A stretch of DNA of 64,000 bases from Bradyrhizobium sp. AZCC 1719 (GTDB lineage: Bacteria; Pseudomonadota; Alphaproteobacteria; Rhizobiales; Xanthobacteraceae), in assembly GCF_036924525.1 (NCBI RefSeq), contig NZ_JAZHRU010000001.1, forward strand, positions 6,229,001 to 6,293,000. Direction: 5' to 3'. The notes beneath the pieces were generated by a model that saw only the letters and a program-made list of their open reading frames with translations, did no database searches and was not told the DNA's origin. This document shows positions 1-8,564 of this stretch, piece after piece. A program made the translations under genes and the position numbers. Each line of letters starts with the position of its first letter. Positions within the stretch are counted from its first letter, which is position 1.

Positions 1-579
1 AATTACCTTTCGAACAAGATCGGCGAGGCTGTTGGCGCCCATCTTTTCCATCACCCAGGCACGATAATTCTCGACAGTTCGAGTGCTGATCCCCAGCTTG
101 TGCGCGATCTCCTTATTTGACAAACCCTCCGCCACGAGTTGCATGACTTCGACCTGGCGCGGCGAAAGCTCGGCCACACGCGCTTGAAGGGCCGCGCGTT
201 CTTTGTGCTCGCTTCTAAGGCGGTTTCCGCTTTCGATCGCCTGCGAGATGCTGGCAATCAGCCGCTCGTCGTCCAACGGCTTCTCGATGAAATCGAAAGC
301 GCCTTGCTTGATCGCCTGCACAGCCATCGTGACATCGCCGTGCCCTGTAATGAAAATGACCGGTATCGCTCCTTCATCCTTCAGCTTCTGTTGCAGCTCG
401 ATACCTGACATCCCCGGCATGCGAATGTCCGAAACGACGCATTGGGGCACTTCAGCGGCCAGGGCATTCAGAAAGCTCTCTGCTGACGAATACGCTCGCA
501 CCGGTATCCCCCGCCCCTCAAGGAGCATGCTCAAAGAGCGCAAAATTGCGTCGTCGTCGTCGATCAGAGCTATTGTCAT
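1..579 (-). CDS. FixJ/NarL-type response regulator, partial (C-terminus outside window)
   Basis: Reading leftward from the ATG at 579, 193 codons stay open to the window edge. The N-terminal receiver domain (residues 1-115) has the acidic cluster D7-D10, phosphoacceptor D51 in SDIRMPG, T78 and K100 in the EKP motif. A linker leads to a LuxR-type helix-turn-helix (about 135-193) with the LSPRQVEVM, GLSNKEIA and STRTVENY signatures. By family it is a transcription factor activated by phosphorylation from a kinase. Its start codon overlaps the stop of the kinase gene (ATGA at 576-579), so the two form a translationally coupled two-component system. Only the extreme C-terminus is missing. The target genes are unknown; the divergent antiporter is a natural candidate. 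Confidence 0.93.
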   Translation of the reverse strand, partial: MTIALIDDDDAILRSLSMLLEGRGIPVRAYSSAESFLNALAAEVPQCVVSDIRMPGMSGIELQQKLKDEGAIPVIFITGHGDVTMAVQAIKQGAFDFIEKPLDDERLIASISQAIESGNRLRSEHKERAALQARVAELSPRQVEVMQLVAEGLSNKEIAHKLGISTRTVENYRAWVMEKMGANSLADLVRKVI

Positions 580-2219
580 GCACCCGAGTCCGAACTGTGC
601 ACGGCTGGCAGCGTAAACGATGCTGTAGTGCCGTGCTTTGTGCTTTCAATTCGAAGCTCCCCGCCATGAGCTTCGATGACCGATCGTGAAAGCGAGAGAC
701 CTAGTCCCAGCCCATCTGGCTTCGTCGTGGCAAATGCAGCGATTGCGTCGTCCCCGAGATCGGGATCAATCCCTGGACCATTGTCACTCACGCGGATCGT
801 GACCTTTCCATTCGGTCCTGTCAGACCCTCGATAACGATCTTGCCATCATACCGGCCCGCGCCGGCCAACGCTTCGGCGGCATTGCGGACAAGGTTTAGA
901 ATGACCTGCTCAATCTGCAAGCCATCCGCGAGCACCGGCGGAACATCCCGTCCAACCGACGTTTGACACCCGATGCCCCGCCGCTCCAGCTCGGGCCCGA
1001 ACACCGCGACTGCCTCCGCTACGAGCGTTGTGACACTAACGGGGCTCGTCTCGATCCTTCCAAGCCGGATGAAATCGCGCAAGCGATTCACTACGGCTCC
1101 CGCTCGATCGACTTGCACGATCGCCTCCGCTGATGCTGTTGCGGCGGCTGCAGTATCAGGAGGCGTTTTCTCGACGGCCCGCTTGGCAAGCCGGGCATAG
1201 TTGCCGATCGCGGTGAGCGGCTGGTTGATCTCGTGCGCGACTGCTGCAGCAAACTCTCCCATGGTTGCGAGCCGCCATGCTCGATGAAGGGCGTCCTGGT
1301 GTATTCGGAGCTGATGTTGTGTGCGCCGCTGCTCCGAAACCAGTACTCCAATGGCAAGGCCGGTCGCCGATAGAACAGTCATCAGCGCCTGATAGGCAAC
1401 GACATCAGTCGCGCTTTCATGTGACAGCTCGATCGCAGCGATCAATCCAATCTGAATGACGGCGAGGCCAAGCGTCACGCCTTCCAGACCGAACCGCACT
1501 GCGATCCAGACGACCGGAACGAAAAACACATAGAAAAGCTGGAAGCGGAGCGCCTCGGTGACGCCGAATACGCCCCAGAGTCCGACAAGAACCAGGATAA
1601 GAATGGCCGCGGCTTCCCACGAGACCACCGGAAAGCTCCGCCGCGTGAACACGATAAGAGCAAACGGCGTGAAGACGATCACGCCGATCAAGTCGCCGAT
1701 GAAACCTCGCAGCGACACCTGTGCGAAATCATGTGATGCAATGATCCCATGCAGCACAAGAACAAGCGCGTGTCCAATCGACACGAGCGCAATGCTGGCG
1801 ACAGCTATCGTTACGAGCCACAGCAGGGAGCTGCGGGACGACAATGAACGATCGAAGCCGAAGCGACGGTGCAGCAGCAGAAGCGCAGCCGAACCATATC
1901 CGAGGCCGGTAATCGCCACGACAAGCAACTCGACGCCGGGCGGAAGAGGCAGGTCGCGAACAATCAGATCGGCGATCAGCGGCGCCGCAAACAGCCAAGG
2001 CATGTACGCGCCGCCGAACAGCAGGATCAATGCGAAGCTGAGGCCGGTTTGCGGATTCCAGGGTGTGATGCCGAACGTGGCGAACGGATGGACGTAGCTG
2101 ATCCAGTCGAGCAGCACGTAACTGACAAGATAGCCCAAGCCGATCGCAAGATACCAGCGCGACATCCGAAGCACCAGCGGCCTGCCCGAGCTCATGTTTT
2201 CGAAACTCGGTTGCCGCAT
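576..2219 (-). CDS. MASE1-domain sensor histidine kinase
   Basis: Membrane sensor kinase of about 547 residues. Residues 20-295 are strongly hydrophobic with about eight segments and match the MASE1 sensor pattern (WNPQTGLSFALILLFGG). The dimerization/phosphotransfer domain follows with H329 in AHEINQPL. The ATPase domain has an N box (LVRNAAEAL), G1 (DNGPGID) and G2 (GLGLGLSLSRS). The open frame extends upstream to 2450, but that part is basic, low in hydrophobicity and overlaps the divergent antiporter. The ATG at 2219, with GGAG about 10 nt upstream, is preferred; 2195 is an alternative. It is cotranscribed with the downstream FixJ-like regulator (4-nt overlap). The signal sensed is unknown. 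Confidence 0.92.
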   Translation of the reverse strand: MRQPSFENMSSGRPLVLRMSRWYLAIGLGYLVSYVLLDWISYVHPFATFGITPWNPQTGLSFALILLFGGAYMPWLFAAPLIADLIVRDLPLPPGVELLVVAITGLGYGSAALLLLHRRFGFDRSLSSRSSLLWLVTIAVASIALVSIGHALVLVLHGIIASHDFAQVSLRGFIGDLIGVIVFTPFALIVFTRRSFPVVSWEAAAILILVLVGLWGVFGVTEALRFQLFYVFFVPVVWIAVRFGLEGVTLGLAVIQIGLIAAIELSHESATDVVAYQALMTVLSATGLAIGVLVSEQRRTQHQLRIHQDALHRAWRLATMGEFAAAVAHEINQPLTAIGNYARLAKRAVEKTPPDTAAAATASAEAIVQVDRAGAVVNRLRDFIRLGRIETSPVSVTTLVAEAVAVFGPELERRGIGCQTSVGRDVPPVLADGLQIEQVILNLVRNAAEALAGAGRYDGKIVIEGLTGPNGKVTIRVSDNGPGIDPDLGDDAIAAFATTKPDGLGLGLSLSRSVIEAHGGELRIESTKHGTTASFTLPAVHSSDSGA

Positions 2220-2377
2220 GATCACAATACTCCGGGACGCACGACGTCCGCGATTAGGTAGTTTTACTCTGGGAACGACCACACCGCAAAAGCCCCGACG
2301 GTTTCGCACCGAATTGTTCGGAGGCAGCGTCGTCGTCAGTCTAGCCCGAGCGTAATGCGCACAAAAGGCGAGACTCG

Positions 2378-3640
2378 GTGCCGAACGAAACGCCCTTCGA
2401 AGTCGCGGCGGCGGCCGCGGCAATCTTTGCGATAGCTGTGCTGCATACATTCTCGACGCGGTCGTTCGAACGCATGGCGCATATTCAACCGCGCCATGCC
2501 GGGCTTTGGCATCTGCTCGCAGAAGTCGAGGTGGTGTTCGGGTTCTGGGCGGCGGTTCTGATTGCCTTCATGGTCGTGAAGATAGGCAGCACCGGCGCGC
2601 TCGCCTATCTTGAAAGCCGCAATTTTACAGAGCCGGCGTTTGTCTTCGTGGTTATGGTCATTGCCGCGAGCCGACCGGTCATCCAGATGGCGGCGGCGCT
2701 GCTTCGCCTCGTCTCGCACCTGATCCCCCTGTCGCAACCCACCGCCTACTACCTCTCGCTGCTCTCGGTAGGTCCATTGCTCGGCTCCTTCATCACGGAA
2801 CCTGCTGCAATGACGCTGACGGCGCTGCTGCTCCGCGACCAGTATTTTGCTGGCGGAGCACCGAGAAGGTTCATGTACGCCACAATCGGTGTCTTGTTTG
2901 TCAATGTGTCCATCGGCGGTACGCTGACGCCCTACGCCGCTCCTCCCGTGCTCATGGTTGCAGAGCAGTGGGGCTTTGACCTTCCGTTCATGTTGCGAAC
3001 ATTCGGATGGAAGGCGGCACTCGCCGTGGCAGTCAATGCTGCAGGAGTCACATTTCTGTTCCGAGACTATCTGCGGAAGCTCGCAGTGTCGCCGGCAAAG
3101 CTGGATGTCCCAGCCTGGAGTTCCGGAGTTCATCTCGGCTTTCTCGGCGCGGTGGTCGCCTTCAATCATCATCCGATCGTTTTTCTCGCGCTCTTCATGT
3201 TCTTTCTCGGCTTTGCCGAGGCGTACAAGCGCTATCAGTCGCCGCTCATCCTGCGGGAAGGTCTGCTAGTTGCGTTTTTCCTGGCCGGCTTGGTGGTGAT
3301 CGGCGGCCAGCAGAAATGGTGGCTGCAACCGCTTCTCAGTGACATGGGGCCCACCATGCTGTTCACCGGCGCCACCCTGTTGACTGCAGTAACTGACAAC
3401 GCAGCCCTGACATATCTTGGTTCGCTCGTCGACGGCGTTTCCGACGAATTCAAATACTCCCTGGTCGCGGGAGCGGTGACGGGCGGTGGGCTCACCGTAA
3501 TTGCAAACGCACCGAATCCGGCGGGATTCGCAATCCTGAAGAACAGCTTCGAAGACGGAACGATCAGCGCAGGCGGCCTTGTCTTGGCTGCGCTCGCTCC
3601 AACCCTCGTCGCCGCTGCGGCGTTTCAGTTGCTCCCGTGA
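2378..3640 (+). CDS. putative Na+/H+ antiporter (Na_H_antiport_3-like membrane protein)
   Basis: Integral inner-membrane protein of 420 residues with about ten to twelve hydrophobic segments. Conserved-looking polar stretches inside membrane regions (SVGPLLGSFITEPAAMT, NVSIGGTLTPYAAPPVLM and TDNAALTYLGSLVDG) resemble the putative Na+/H+ antiporter family PF07399 and the wider ion-transporter superfamily. GTG start at 2378 with AAGGCGAG upstream. It diverges from the MASE1 kinase gene (158 bp between starts) and is followed after 18 bp by a universal stress protein, suggesting a stress- or ion-linked unit under the adjacent two-component system. The ion specificity is not readable from sequence. 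Confidence 0.8.
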   Translation: MPNETPFEVAAAAAAIFAIAVLHTFSTRSFERMAHIQPRHAGLWHLLAEVEVVFGFWAAVLIAFMVVKIGSTGALAYLESRNFTEPAFVFVVMVIAASRPVIQMAAALLRLVSHLIPLSQPTAYYLSLLSVGPLLGSFITEPAAMTLTALLLRDQYFAGGAPRRFMYATIGVLFVNVSIGGTLTPYAAPPVLMVAEQWGFDLPFMLRTFGWKAALAVAVNAAGVTFLFRDYLRKLAVSPAKLDVPAWSSGVHLGFLGAVVAFNHHPIVFLALFMFFLGFAEAYKRYQSPLILREGLLVAFFLAGLVVIGGQQKWWLQPLLSDMGPTMLFTGATLLTAVTDNAALTYLGSLVDGVSDEFKYSLVAGAVTGGGLTVIANAPNPAGFAILKNSFEDGTISAGGLVLAALAPTLVAAAAFQLLP

Positions 3641-3658
3641 ATCCAGACGGAGATGTGC

Positions 3659-4183
3659 ATGACAAACCAGGCTACGACAACTGCACCCGGCGGCATCGGG
3701 CATGAAGTCGCCAGTTCGGCAACAAGAGGCATGCGCTTTCTCGCCGTCGTGGATGGCAGCGAACGCACCAATCGCATTGTCGATTTCGTGGCCGCCATAG
3801 CCGAAGGCAAGGACAATGTGGAGGCCATCATTCTGAACGTGCAGGATCGACACTATGAGGGGCGCCTGCGCGGCTATCAGAGTTTCAAGAAGGAAGAAAT
3901 CGAGGACCGTCTAATCAACGATGTCGGGCTGCCCATCGTCAATGCTGTGAGCAAACGGTTGGGCAAGGTGGGCGTGGTTTGCCTGTCGAAGGTCAAAATT
4001 GGCGATCCGCTGCCGATAATTCTCCGTTGCGCGGCCGAAGACAAATGCGACGCTATCGTCCTGGCGGATCCGCAACCGCAATACGTGCGGCGTTGGTTAC
4101 GCGCCATAGGCTTGCCGCTTGTATCTTCCCTGATATCCCGCGTCATCACGGCCGCCTTGGTGCCGGTCGTGATTGTGAAATAG
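3659..4183 (+). CDS. universal stress protein (UspA family)
   Basis: Soluble protein of about 174 residues with a single Usp-like alpha/beta domain from about residue 20. It begins with a strand reading MRFLAVVDGSERT, the usual nucleotide-fold start, and ends with VITAALVPVVIVK, typical of Usp C-termini. The middle contains CDAIVLADP where Usp proteins carry the conserved D-IV-G region, so the ATP-binding G-x2-G motif is not obvious. The ATG at 3659 is preferred over that at 3653 because ACGGAG lies 6 nt before it. It sits 18 bp after the antiporter gene and is probably cotranscribed with it. Confidence 0.82.
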   Translation: MTNQATTTAPGGIGHEVASSATRGMRFLAVVDGSERTNRIVDFVAAIAEGKDNVEAIILNVQDRHYEGRLRGYQSFKKEEIEDRLINDVGLPIVNAVSKRLGKVGVVCLSKVKIGDPLPIILRCAAEDKCDAIVLADPQPQYVRRWLRAIGLPLVSSLISRVITAALVPVVIVK

Positions 4184-4282
4184 GAGTCCACGTCACCTAG
4201 CGGAACTCGATCTGCCCGACGCCCTCCTCCGCGTCTCAAGGATTGTGGTAGTGTCCCAGCACGAAATCGCGGAGGAGTTGCC

Positions 4283-4450
4283 ATGAAAGCCTTTGAGATA
4301 TTCGCGATCTACGTAACGCCTTTCGTCATCATTGCGGTGGCAATCAAGCTTTTGATGAAGCGCTATGCCGTCGATCTGACCGACGCCCGAAATCAGGGCT
4401 CCAAGCCGAGGCGCAGATTTCTGCTCGGAGCTTGGTATTCAGACGAATAA
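4283..4450 (+). CDS. 55-residue single-pass membrane peptide
   Basis: Short open frame with a strong Shine-Dalgarno (GGAGGAG ending 5 nt before the ATG). The peptide has one hydrophobic segment (residues 5-24, IFAIYVTPFVIIAVAIKLL) followed by a basic, polar tail containing KPRRRF and ending in WYSDE. Positive charge after the segment suggests an N-out/C-in helix. It lies 99 bp after the universal stress gene and may be the last gene of the antiporter/Usp unit. No family was recognised; function unknown. Confidence 0.62.
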   Translation: MKAFEIFAIYVTPFVIIAVAIKLLMKRYAVDLTDARNQGSKPRRRFLLGAWYSDE

Positions 4451-4557
4451 GTACCCCCTTAGCCGCACGTGACCACGTGAACTCCTGACCCTATGAGGCT
4501 CTGACACCAGAATATCCCCTTGCAAGGGGCGCGACGACAACGCGGCACGACGCGCAA

Positions 4558-5325
4558 TTACTTCGGTGTTTGCAGCACAACCCCGTAGCGCTTGTAGATT
4601 CGATCGATTGTGCCGTCGGCCCGCAACCGCTCGACCGCCGCGTCGATGGCTTCACGCAGATTGTCATCGGGGCGGAACATGCCAACTGCGACGTTCCAGT
4701 TCAGGTTCGCCTCGCTCTCGTCACGATCCAAGATACGGAGCGCCTTGTCCGGATGCGTCAGATTGAAATAGCTCGCCGCCGCCGGCGTGACCGCCGCCGC
4801 GTCGATCTCATGGTTGGCCACGGCCTCAAGGCTGTCGACCTCAAACCCGAAGGTCGATATCGGTACGCGCCGCTGACTGATGATCATTGCTGCGAAGGAT
4901 CCGACCAGGACTCCGACCTTCGTCTGCCCGTCGAGACTCTTGAACGACGTGAGCTTGCTGGCCTGCGGCACGGCCAGGATAACGCCAGTGCGATAGTAGG
5001 GTTTTGAAACCCTCAAGTTGGTCTCGCCTTGCGCCTCGCGATCGGCAATCACATCCAGAAGGATGTCGCAACCGGCGCTGCGCATCTGGTACCGGGTGAT
5101 AATCCAGTCGAGCTCCAGCGAGACGCCGAGCTCACGTGCCAGCGCCCGTCCCAATTCGACCTGAAATCCTGGCGGATCGCCGGCCTTGTTCGCGAATGGA
5201 AGCGAGTTGGGATGAGCACATAATCCGAGCACGCCGGTCGAGCGGATGGCGTCGAGGGGTCGCGCCTGAGCCGAGCCGATCAGCCCGATGACGGCGCCGA
5301 CCATGAACGGGAGAATTGTCTTCAT
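4558..5325 (-). CDS. XoxJ/MoxJ-like periplasmic substrate-binding protein
   Basis: Protein of 255 residues with a signal peptide (cleavage probably after SAQA) and a bacterial solute-binding family 3 fold: GVLGLCAHPNSLPF near the N-terminus, GFQVELGRALARELG, an ADREAQ stretch, and IDAAVERLRADGTIDRIYKRYG at the C-terminus. It follows a cytochrome c gene and a PQQ alcohol dehydrogenase gene on the same strand. That is the F-G-J order of methanol/lanthanide alcohol oxidation clusters, in which the J protein is a periplasmic accessory thought to assist dehydrogenase maturation rather than nutrient uptake. No ABC permease or ATPase gene is adjacent, which fits that role. Confidence 0.85.
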   Translation of the reverse strand: MKTILPFMVGAVIGLIGSAQARPLDAIRSTGVLGLCAHPNSLPFANKAGDPPGFQVELGRALARELGVSLELDWIITRYQMRSAGCDILLDVIADREAQGETNLRVSKPYYRTGVILAVPQASKLTSFKSLDGQTKVGVLVGSFAAMIISQRRVPISTFGFEVDSLEAVANHEIDAAAVTPAAASYFNLTHPDKALRILDRDESEANLNWNVAVGMFRPDDNLREAIDAAVERLRADGTIDRIYKRYGVVLQTPK

Positions 5326-5362
5326 TCCGTGTCCCCGTGTGGATGTCGCGGGTCTCGGCAGC

Positions 5363-5740
5363 TCAGCCCTCGCGCGGCTTCAAGGCCCGGATGTACTTGA
5401 CCATCTGTTCGATCTGCGCGTCGGTGAAGGCCCCAGCGAAACCAGGCATCGCGCCTTCCTTGCCGTTCTTTATGCGGTCACGCAAAAAATCGTCGTCTCG
5501 TGGTGAATTCATCAACTGCGGCCCCTTGCCGGCAGCTCGGCCGCCACTGGAGTGACAAAAGCCGCAAGTCCCTGCGAACAACTGCTCGACGTCGAACGTC
5601 CCGTTGTCGGGCGCAGGGCTCGCAGGCTGCGTCCGGACCGACCCGGCACACGCCAATGACGCGCCCAGCACCGCCGATAGCAGTGCGATGTTCTTCAAGT
5701 GCAATTTCAAAACGTCCGGCTCCATTTCCCTGAAAGCCAC
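5363..5740 (-). CDS. class I c-type cytochrome, likely electron acceptor of the PQQ dehydrogenase
   Basis: Small exported cytochrome with one heme site: C59-G-F-C62-H63, and a likely axial Met98 in GAMPGF. The C-terminal helix (FTDAQIEQMVKYIRAL) is typical of class I cytochromes. Residues about 15-36 form the signal peptide. The GTG at 5740 gives 125 residues; an internal ATG at 5725 would give 120 and keeps the signal peptide. It lies between the dehydrogenase gene (63 bp upstream) and the XoxJ-like gene (37 bp downstream), so it is inferred to take electrons from the dehydrogenase in the periplasm, a role like XoxG/MxaG, although it is shorter than typical cytochrome cL. Confidence 0.88.
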   Translation of the reverse strand: MAFREMEPDVLKLHLKNIALLSAVLGASLACAGSVRTQPASPAPDNGTFDVEQLFAGTCGFCHSSGGRAAGKGPQLMNSPRDDDFLRDRIKNGKEGAMPGFAGAFTDAQIEQMVKYIRALKPREG

Positions 5741-5803
5741 CCAGCCGCTTCAACGCACGGGGAGCAGGCTTGCGCCCGCCCCCGGCAGATCGTTTGCGAT
5801 CGC

Positions 5804-7528
5804 CTATTTGAGGCTGAAGACGACGAGCATGCCGTCGTCGCGCGGCATGCTCTTGTAGATGCCGCCGAAGTTTGGCCCATACTCGTCTGCCAACATGCCG
5901 CCGAAGCCCGCTGTCACGGCAATGTATTGCTTGCCGCCGACAGAGTAGCTGACGATGCCACCCTGATGGCCGGTGCCGTTGTTGTGATTCCACAGCTCGG
6001 TCCCTGTTTCGGCATCGTAGGCGTGAATGACGCCGCGCGAATCAGGCACGAACACGAGATTGCCTGCGGTCGCTAGCACACTGCCAAGCGGCGGCTCGGG
6101 GTAGCGAACCTCCCATTTCTTAACCCCGGTCACGGGGTCGCGCGCGTCGAGATGACCATAGATCTCGCCGCCCGGAGGAGGCGCCATCTTGAAATCGGCG
6201 CCGATGTTAAGCTGTGCCTGTGGAGTCGTCACCGGCGTCGTCTTCTGGACGTCGAGCGTCATGCACCATTCCTGGCCGATCTTGTAGTAGAGGCCCGTTT
6301 TCGGACTGTACGACCCGGCATTCCAGCTAATGCCGCCACCAATGAATGGGCAGAGCGGCGGGTCGGTGACCTTCCCCGCAGTGAAGTCGCGACGTCCGAT
6401 CAGCGCGCCCGTCTTGGGATCGATGTCCTTGACAAAATTGATGTTCTGAACGAGCCGCCAGACGTTCTTCACGGCAAGATTGCGGTCGTAAACAAAGATG
6501 AAACCGCCCTTGTTCGGATGGACGATGAGCTTCTGGCCGTCGCGCTCGAGCATCACGAACTCGCCGACGGAGCTGTCAAAGTCCCAGGCGTCGTGCGGCA
6601 GCTCCTGATGGTAGAATTTCAATTTGCCGGTATCGATGTCGAGACCGATCACTGAGCTCGTGTAGAGATTGTCGCCGGGACGCGCGCCTTGCGTCTTATA
6701 GTCCGCTCCCGACCAATCGTAGAGCGGCGCCGGGTTGGCAGTGCCCCATAGAATCGTGTTGGTCTCGGAATCGTAGGTGCCGGGCATCCAGCCGCCGCCT
6801 CCCCCGGTGCGCCAGGAGTCACCGCCCCAGGTCTTCATGGCTTCCTCGGTGCCAGCAACCGTCAGGAACTCCCATTTCTTTTTCCCCGTGGCGGCATCGA
6901 TGGCGAAGATCGGGCCGCGGCCGGGCCACTCACCGCCCTGCGCGCCAATGATCACCAAGCCCTTGGCATAGAGAGGCGCACCGGTGAAGCCGACCGTCAG
7001 CTTCTGGGAATCGATCAGCTTGGTGTCCCACGCCACCCTGCCGGTCTTCGCGTCCAGCGCGATGAGCCGACCGTCCACTGTGCCGACGTAGACTTTGCCT
7101 TCTCCAAGGGCGACACCGCGATTGTAGGGCGAGTGCGTCTGCCGCTTGACCAACGCCTCGTCCAGTTCCGGGAAATAGTGCCAGATCAGCTCGCCGGTGG
7201 CGCCGTTCAGCGCGAAGGTTCGGCTGTAGGAGCCGGTGTAGTAAAGCACGCCATCAGCCACGAGCGGCATCGACTGCACGCCGCGGGTGGATCTTCCCGG
7301 AATATGCATCCAGGCGACACCCAAGTTTCCGACGTTGCTGGTGTTGATCTGAGCGAGCGGGCTGTAGTGATGCGACTTGTACGACCCGTGATAGGTCAGC
7401 CAGTCATTCTGGCCGGCGGCCTCGATCCGCGCGGTATCAACCGTTTGTGCAAAGGCTGACGATGCGGCAAGCGTCGCACCGATCGCAACTGCAACGGGCA
7501 GAGAAAAATAACCCAAATGCTTCTTCAT
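5804..7528 (-). CDS. PQQ-dependent alcohol dehydrogenase with lanthanide-type Asp-x-Asp motif
   Basis: Periplasmic quinoprotein of 574 residues: signal peptide 1-27 (ending SSAFAQ), then an eight-bladed propeller with repeated tryptophan-docking-like motifs (TGELIWHY, TGRVAWDT, TGKKKWEF, TGVKKWEV, TGTELWNH). Metal/PQQ residues by comparison with MxaF/XoxF: E200 in GAQGGE, N266 in TANPAP, catalytic D316, and a further acid at D318 (WDFD). That extra Asp marks lanthanide-using enzymes, where MxaF has Ala. The vicinal Cys-Cys before the conserved NRG motif is absent (THSPYNRG); the protein has only two cysteines, far apart. Strong GGGGAGGAA ribosome site. First gene of the dehydrogenase/cytochrome/XoxJ-like unit. 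The substrate (methanol, ethanol or another alcohol) is not determined. Confidence 0.9.
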   Translation of the reverse strand: MKKHLGYFSLPVAVAIGATLAASSAFAQTVDTARIEAAGQNDWLTYHGSYKSHHYSPLAQINTSNVGNLGVAWMHIPGRSTRGVQSMPLVADGVLYYTGSYSRTFALNGATGELIWHYFPELDEALVKRQTHSPYNRGVALGEGKVYVGTVDGRLIALDAKTGRVAWDTKLIDSQKLTVGFTGAPLYAKGLVIIGAQGGEWPGRGPIFAIDAATGKKKWEFLTVAGTEEAMKTWGGDSWRTGGGGGWMPGTYDSETNTILWGTANPAPLYDWSGADYKTQGARPGDNLYTSSVIGLDIDTGKLKFYHQELPHDAWDFDSSVGEFVMLERDGQKLIVHPNKGGFIFVYDRNLAVKNVWRLVQNINFVKDIDPKTGALIGRRDFTAGKVTDPPLCPFIGGGISWNAGSYSPKTGLYYKIGQEWCMTLDVQKTTPVTTPQAQLNIGADFKMAPPPGGEIYGHLDARDPVTGVKKWEVRYPEPPLGSVLATAGNLVFVPDSRGVIHAYDAETGTELWNHNNGTGHQGGIVSYSVGGKQYIAVTAGFGGMLADEYGPNFGGIYKSMPRDDGMLVVFSLK

Positions 7529-7615
7529 CCGTATTTCCTCCCCTTGGTTTTGCTCTTGCGCTGGTCACTACACTGTCCGGCCCGCCGCACCTGATCGTCT
7601 CCCGAGGCGATCGTT

Positions 7616-8398
7616 TTGTGCCACGCGCCGGACAATTCCGATTTCCGTTTTCATGAGACGCCCCATCCCGCTCAGGCTCCATCCGGAGCGCAAGCCAACG
7701 GTTTCCAGGTCGCGGTCGGCTCGCATCTCAGCAGCCGCTTCCTTGAACAACTGTCCGACACGATCGTGTTCCCTTTGTGGGCGACATCGATGCTGACAGC
7801 GACACTGCCGATACCGCAATTGATGCATCGCACCATCGGCTGTCGGCCTACCCTCCGCGCGCGTGGAGCATTCGCAGCACCACGTCCAATTCCTTCCCGG
7901 CCTACACGGGCTTTGCTGCAGTTTAGCGCAGTTTCACGGGATCCGCACCCGTTTCGGTCTTGTAAACCCTGACCGAACGCCAGCCGGCACCATTTCGCTC
8001 AAATGATCATCGCGATCCTGGCCTACATCGAGGACCGTCATCGAGCGCGGCGCGCGTCGGCTCGCTGGTCTCCATGACGCTCGCCAAGGGCGGCACCGCC
8101 ACGGCTCCATTCGTGTATGAGGACGATATTGTCGCAGCATTGGCCAATCGCGAGATCGAGGCGGCCGCCGTCACGCCGATGACGGTCGTTCAACCTGCAG
8201 CATGCCGACAAACCGTTGCGCCTGATTCCAGCGTTCGACAACGATTCTGATTTGAACTGGAATATTGCGGCGGGGCTGCTGCGCCCCGACGACAAGCTGC
8301 AACAGCGTGTCGATGCGGCAATCGAGGCGCTGCTGGCCGATGGCACCATCGCGCGGATCTATGCGCGTTACGGCATCGAGCTGCGGCCTCCGCAGTGA
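7616..8398 (+). pseudogene. decayed second XoxJ-like binding-protein gene
   Basis: Three frames together preserve a remnant of a protein like the one at 4558-5325. Near 7616-7750 the frame reads CHAPDNSDF and NGFQVAVGSHLSSR (compare CAHPNSLPF and PGFQVELGRALARE). From about 8050 to 8185 it reads RVGSLVSMTLAK and ANREIEAAAVTP (compare NHEIDAAAVTP). After a frame change near 8183 with a TGA at 8180, it continues to 8398 with LNWNIAAGLLRPDD and DGTIARIYARYGIEL. The central part (7760-8050) is not recognisable. The span equals that of an intact gene. It lies divergently beside the PQQ dehydrogenase gene, so it is probably a relic of a duplicated or rearranged cluster. Confidence 0.75.
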
Positions 8399-8564
8399 GG
8401 CTATCGGATTGGTGTATTGTTATGGGACGTGCGCCCCACGCACATGGGCCGTTACTTGCGTGTTCCGCACCGTGATGACGCGCTTCACGGTAAACTGAGA
8501 CCCGCCACAGGGCCTTTGTGCTAGTCTGGCGAACGCAGGTTCTGCGTGTGTGCGGTCCAGAAGC

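Noticed and set aside
2336..3172. 278-codon minus-strand frame inside the antiporter gene
   Set aside because: Antisense shadow of a well-supported membrane protein; composition is Cys/Arg/His-rich and no ribosome site fits.
7568..7828. 86-codon minus-strand frame upstream of the PQQ dehydrogenase
   Set aside because: No ribosome site or domain; the opposite strand carries the more convincing decayed XoxJ-like sequence.
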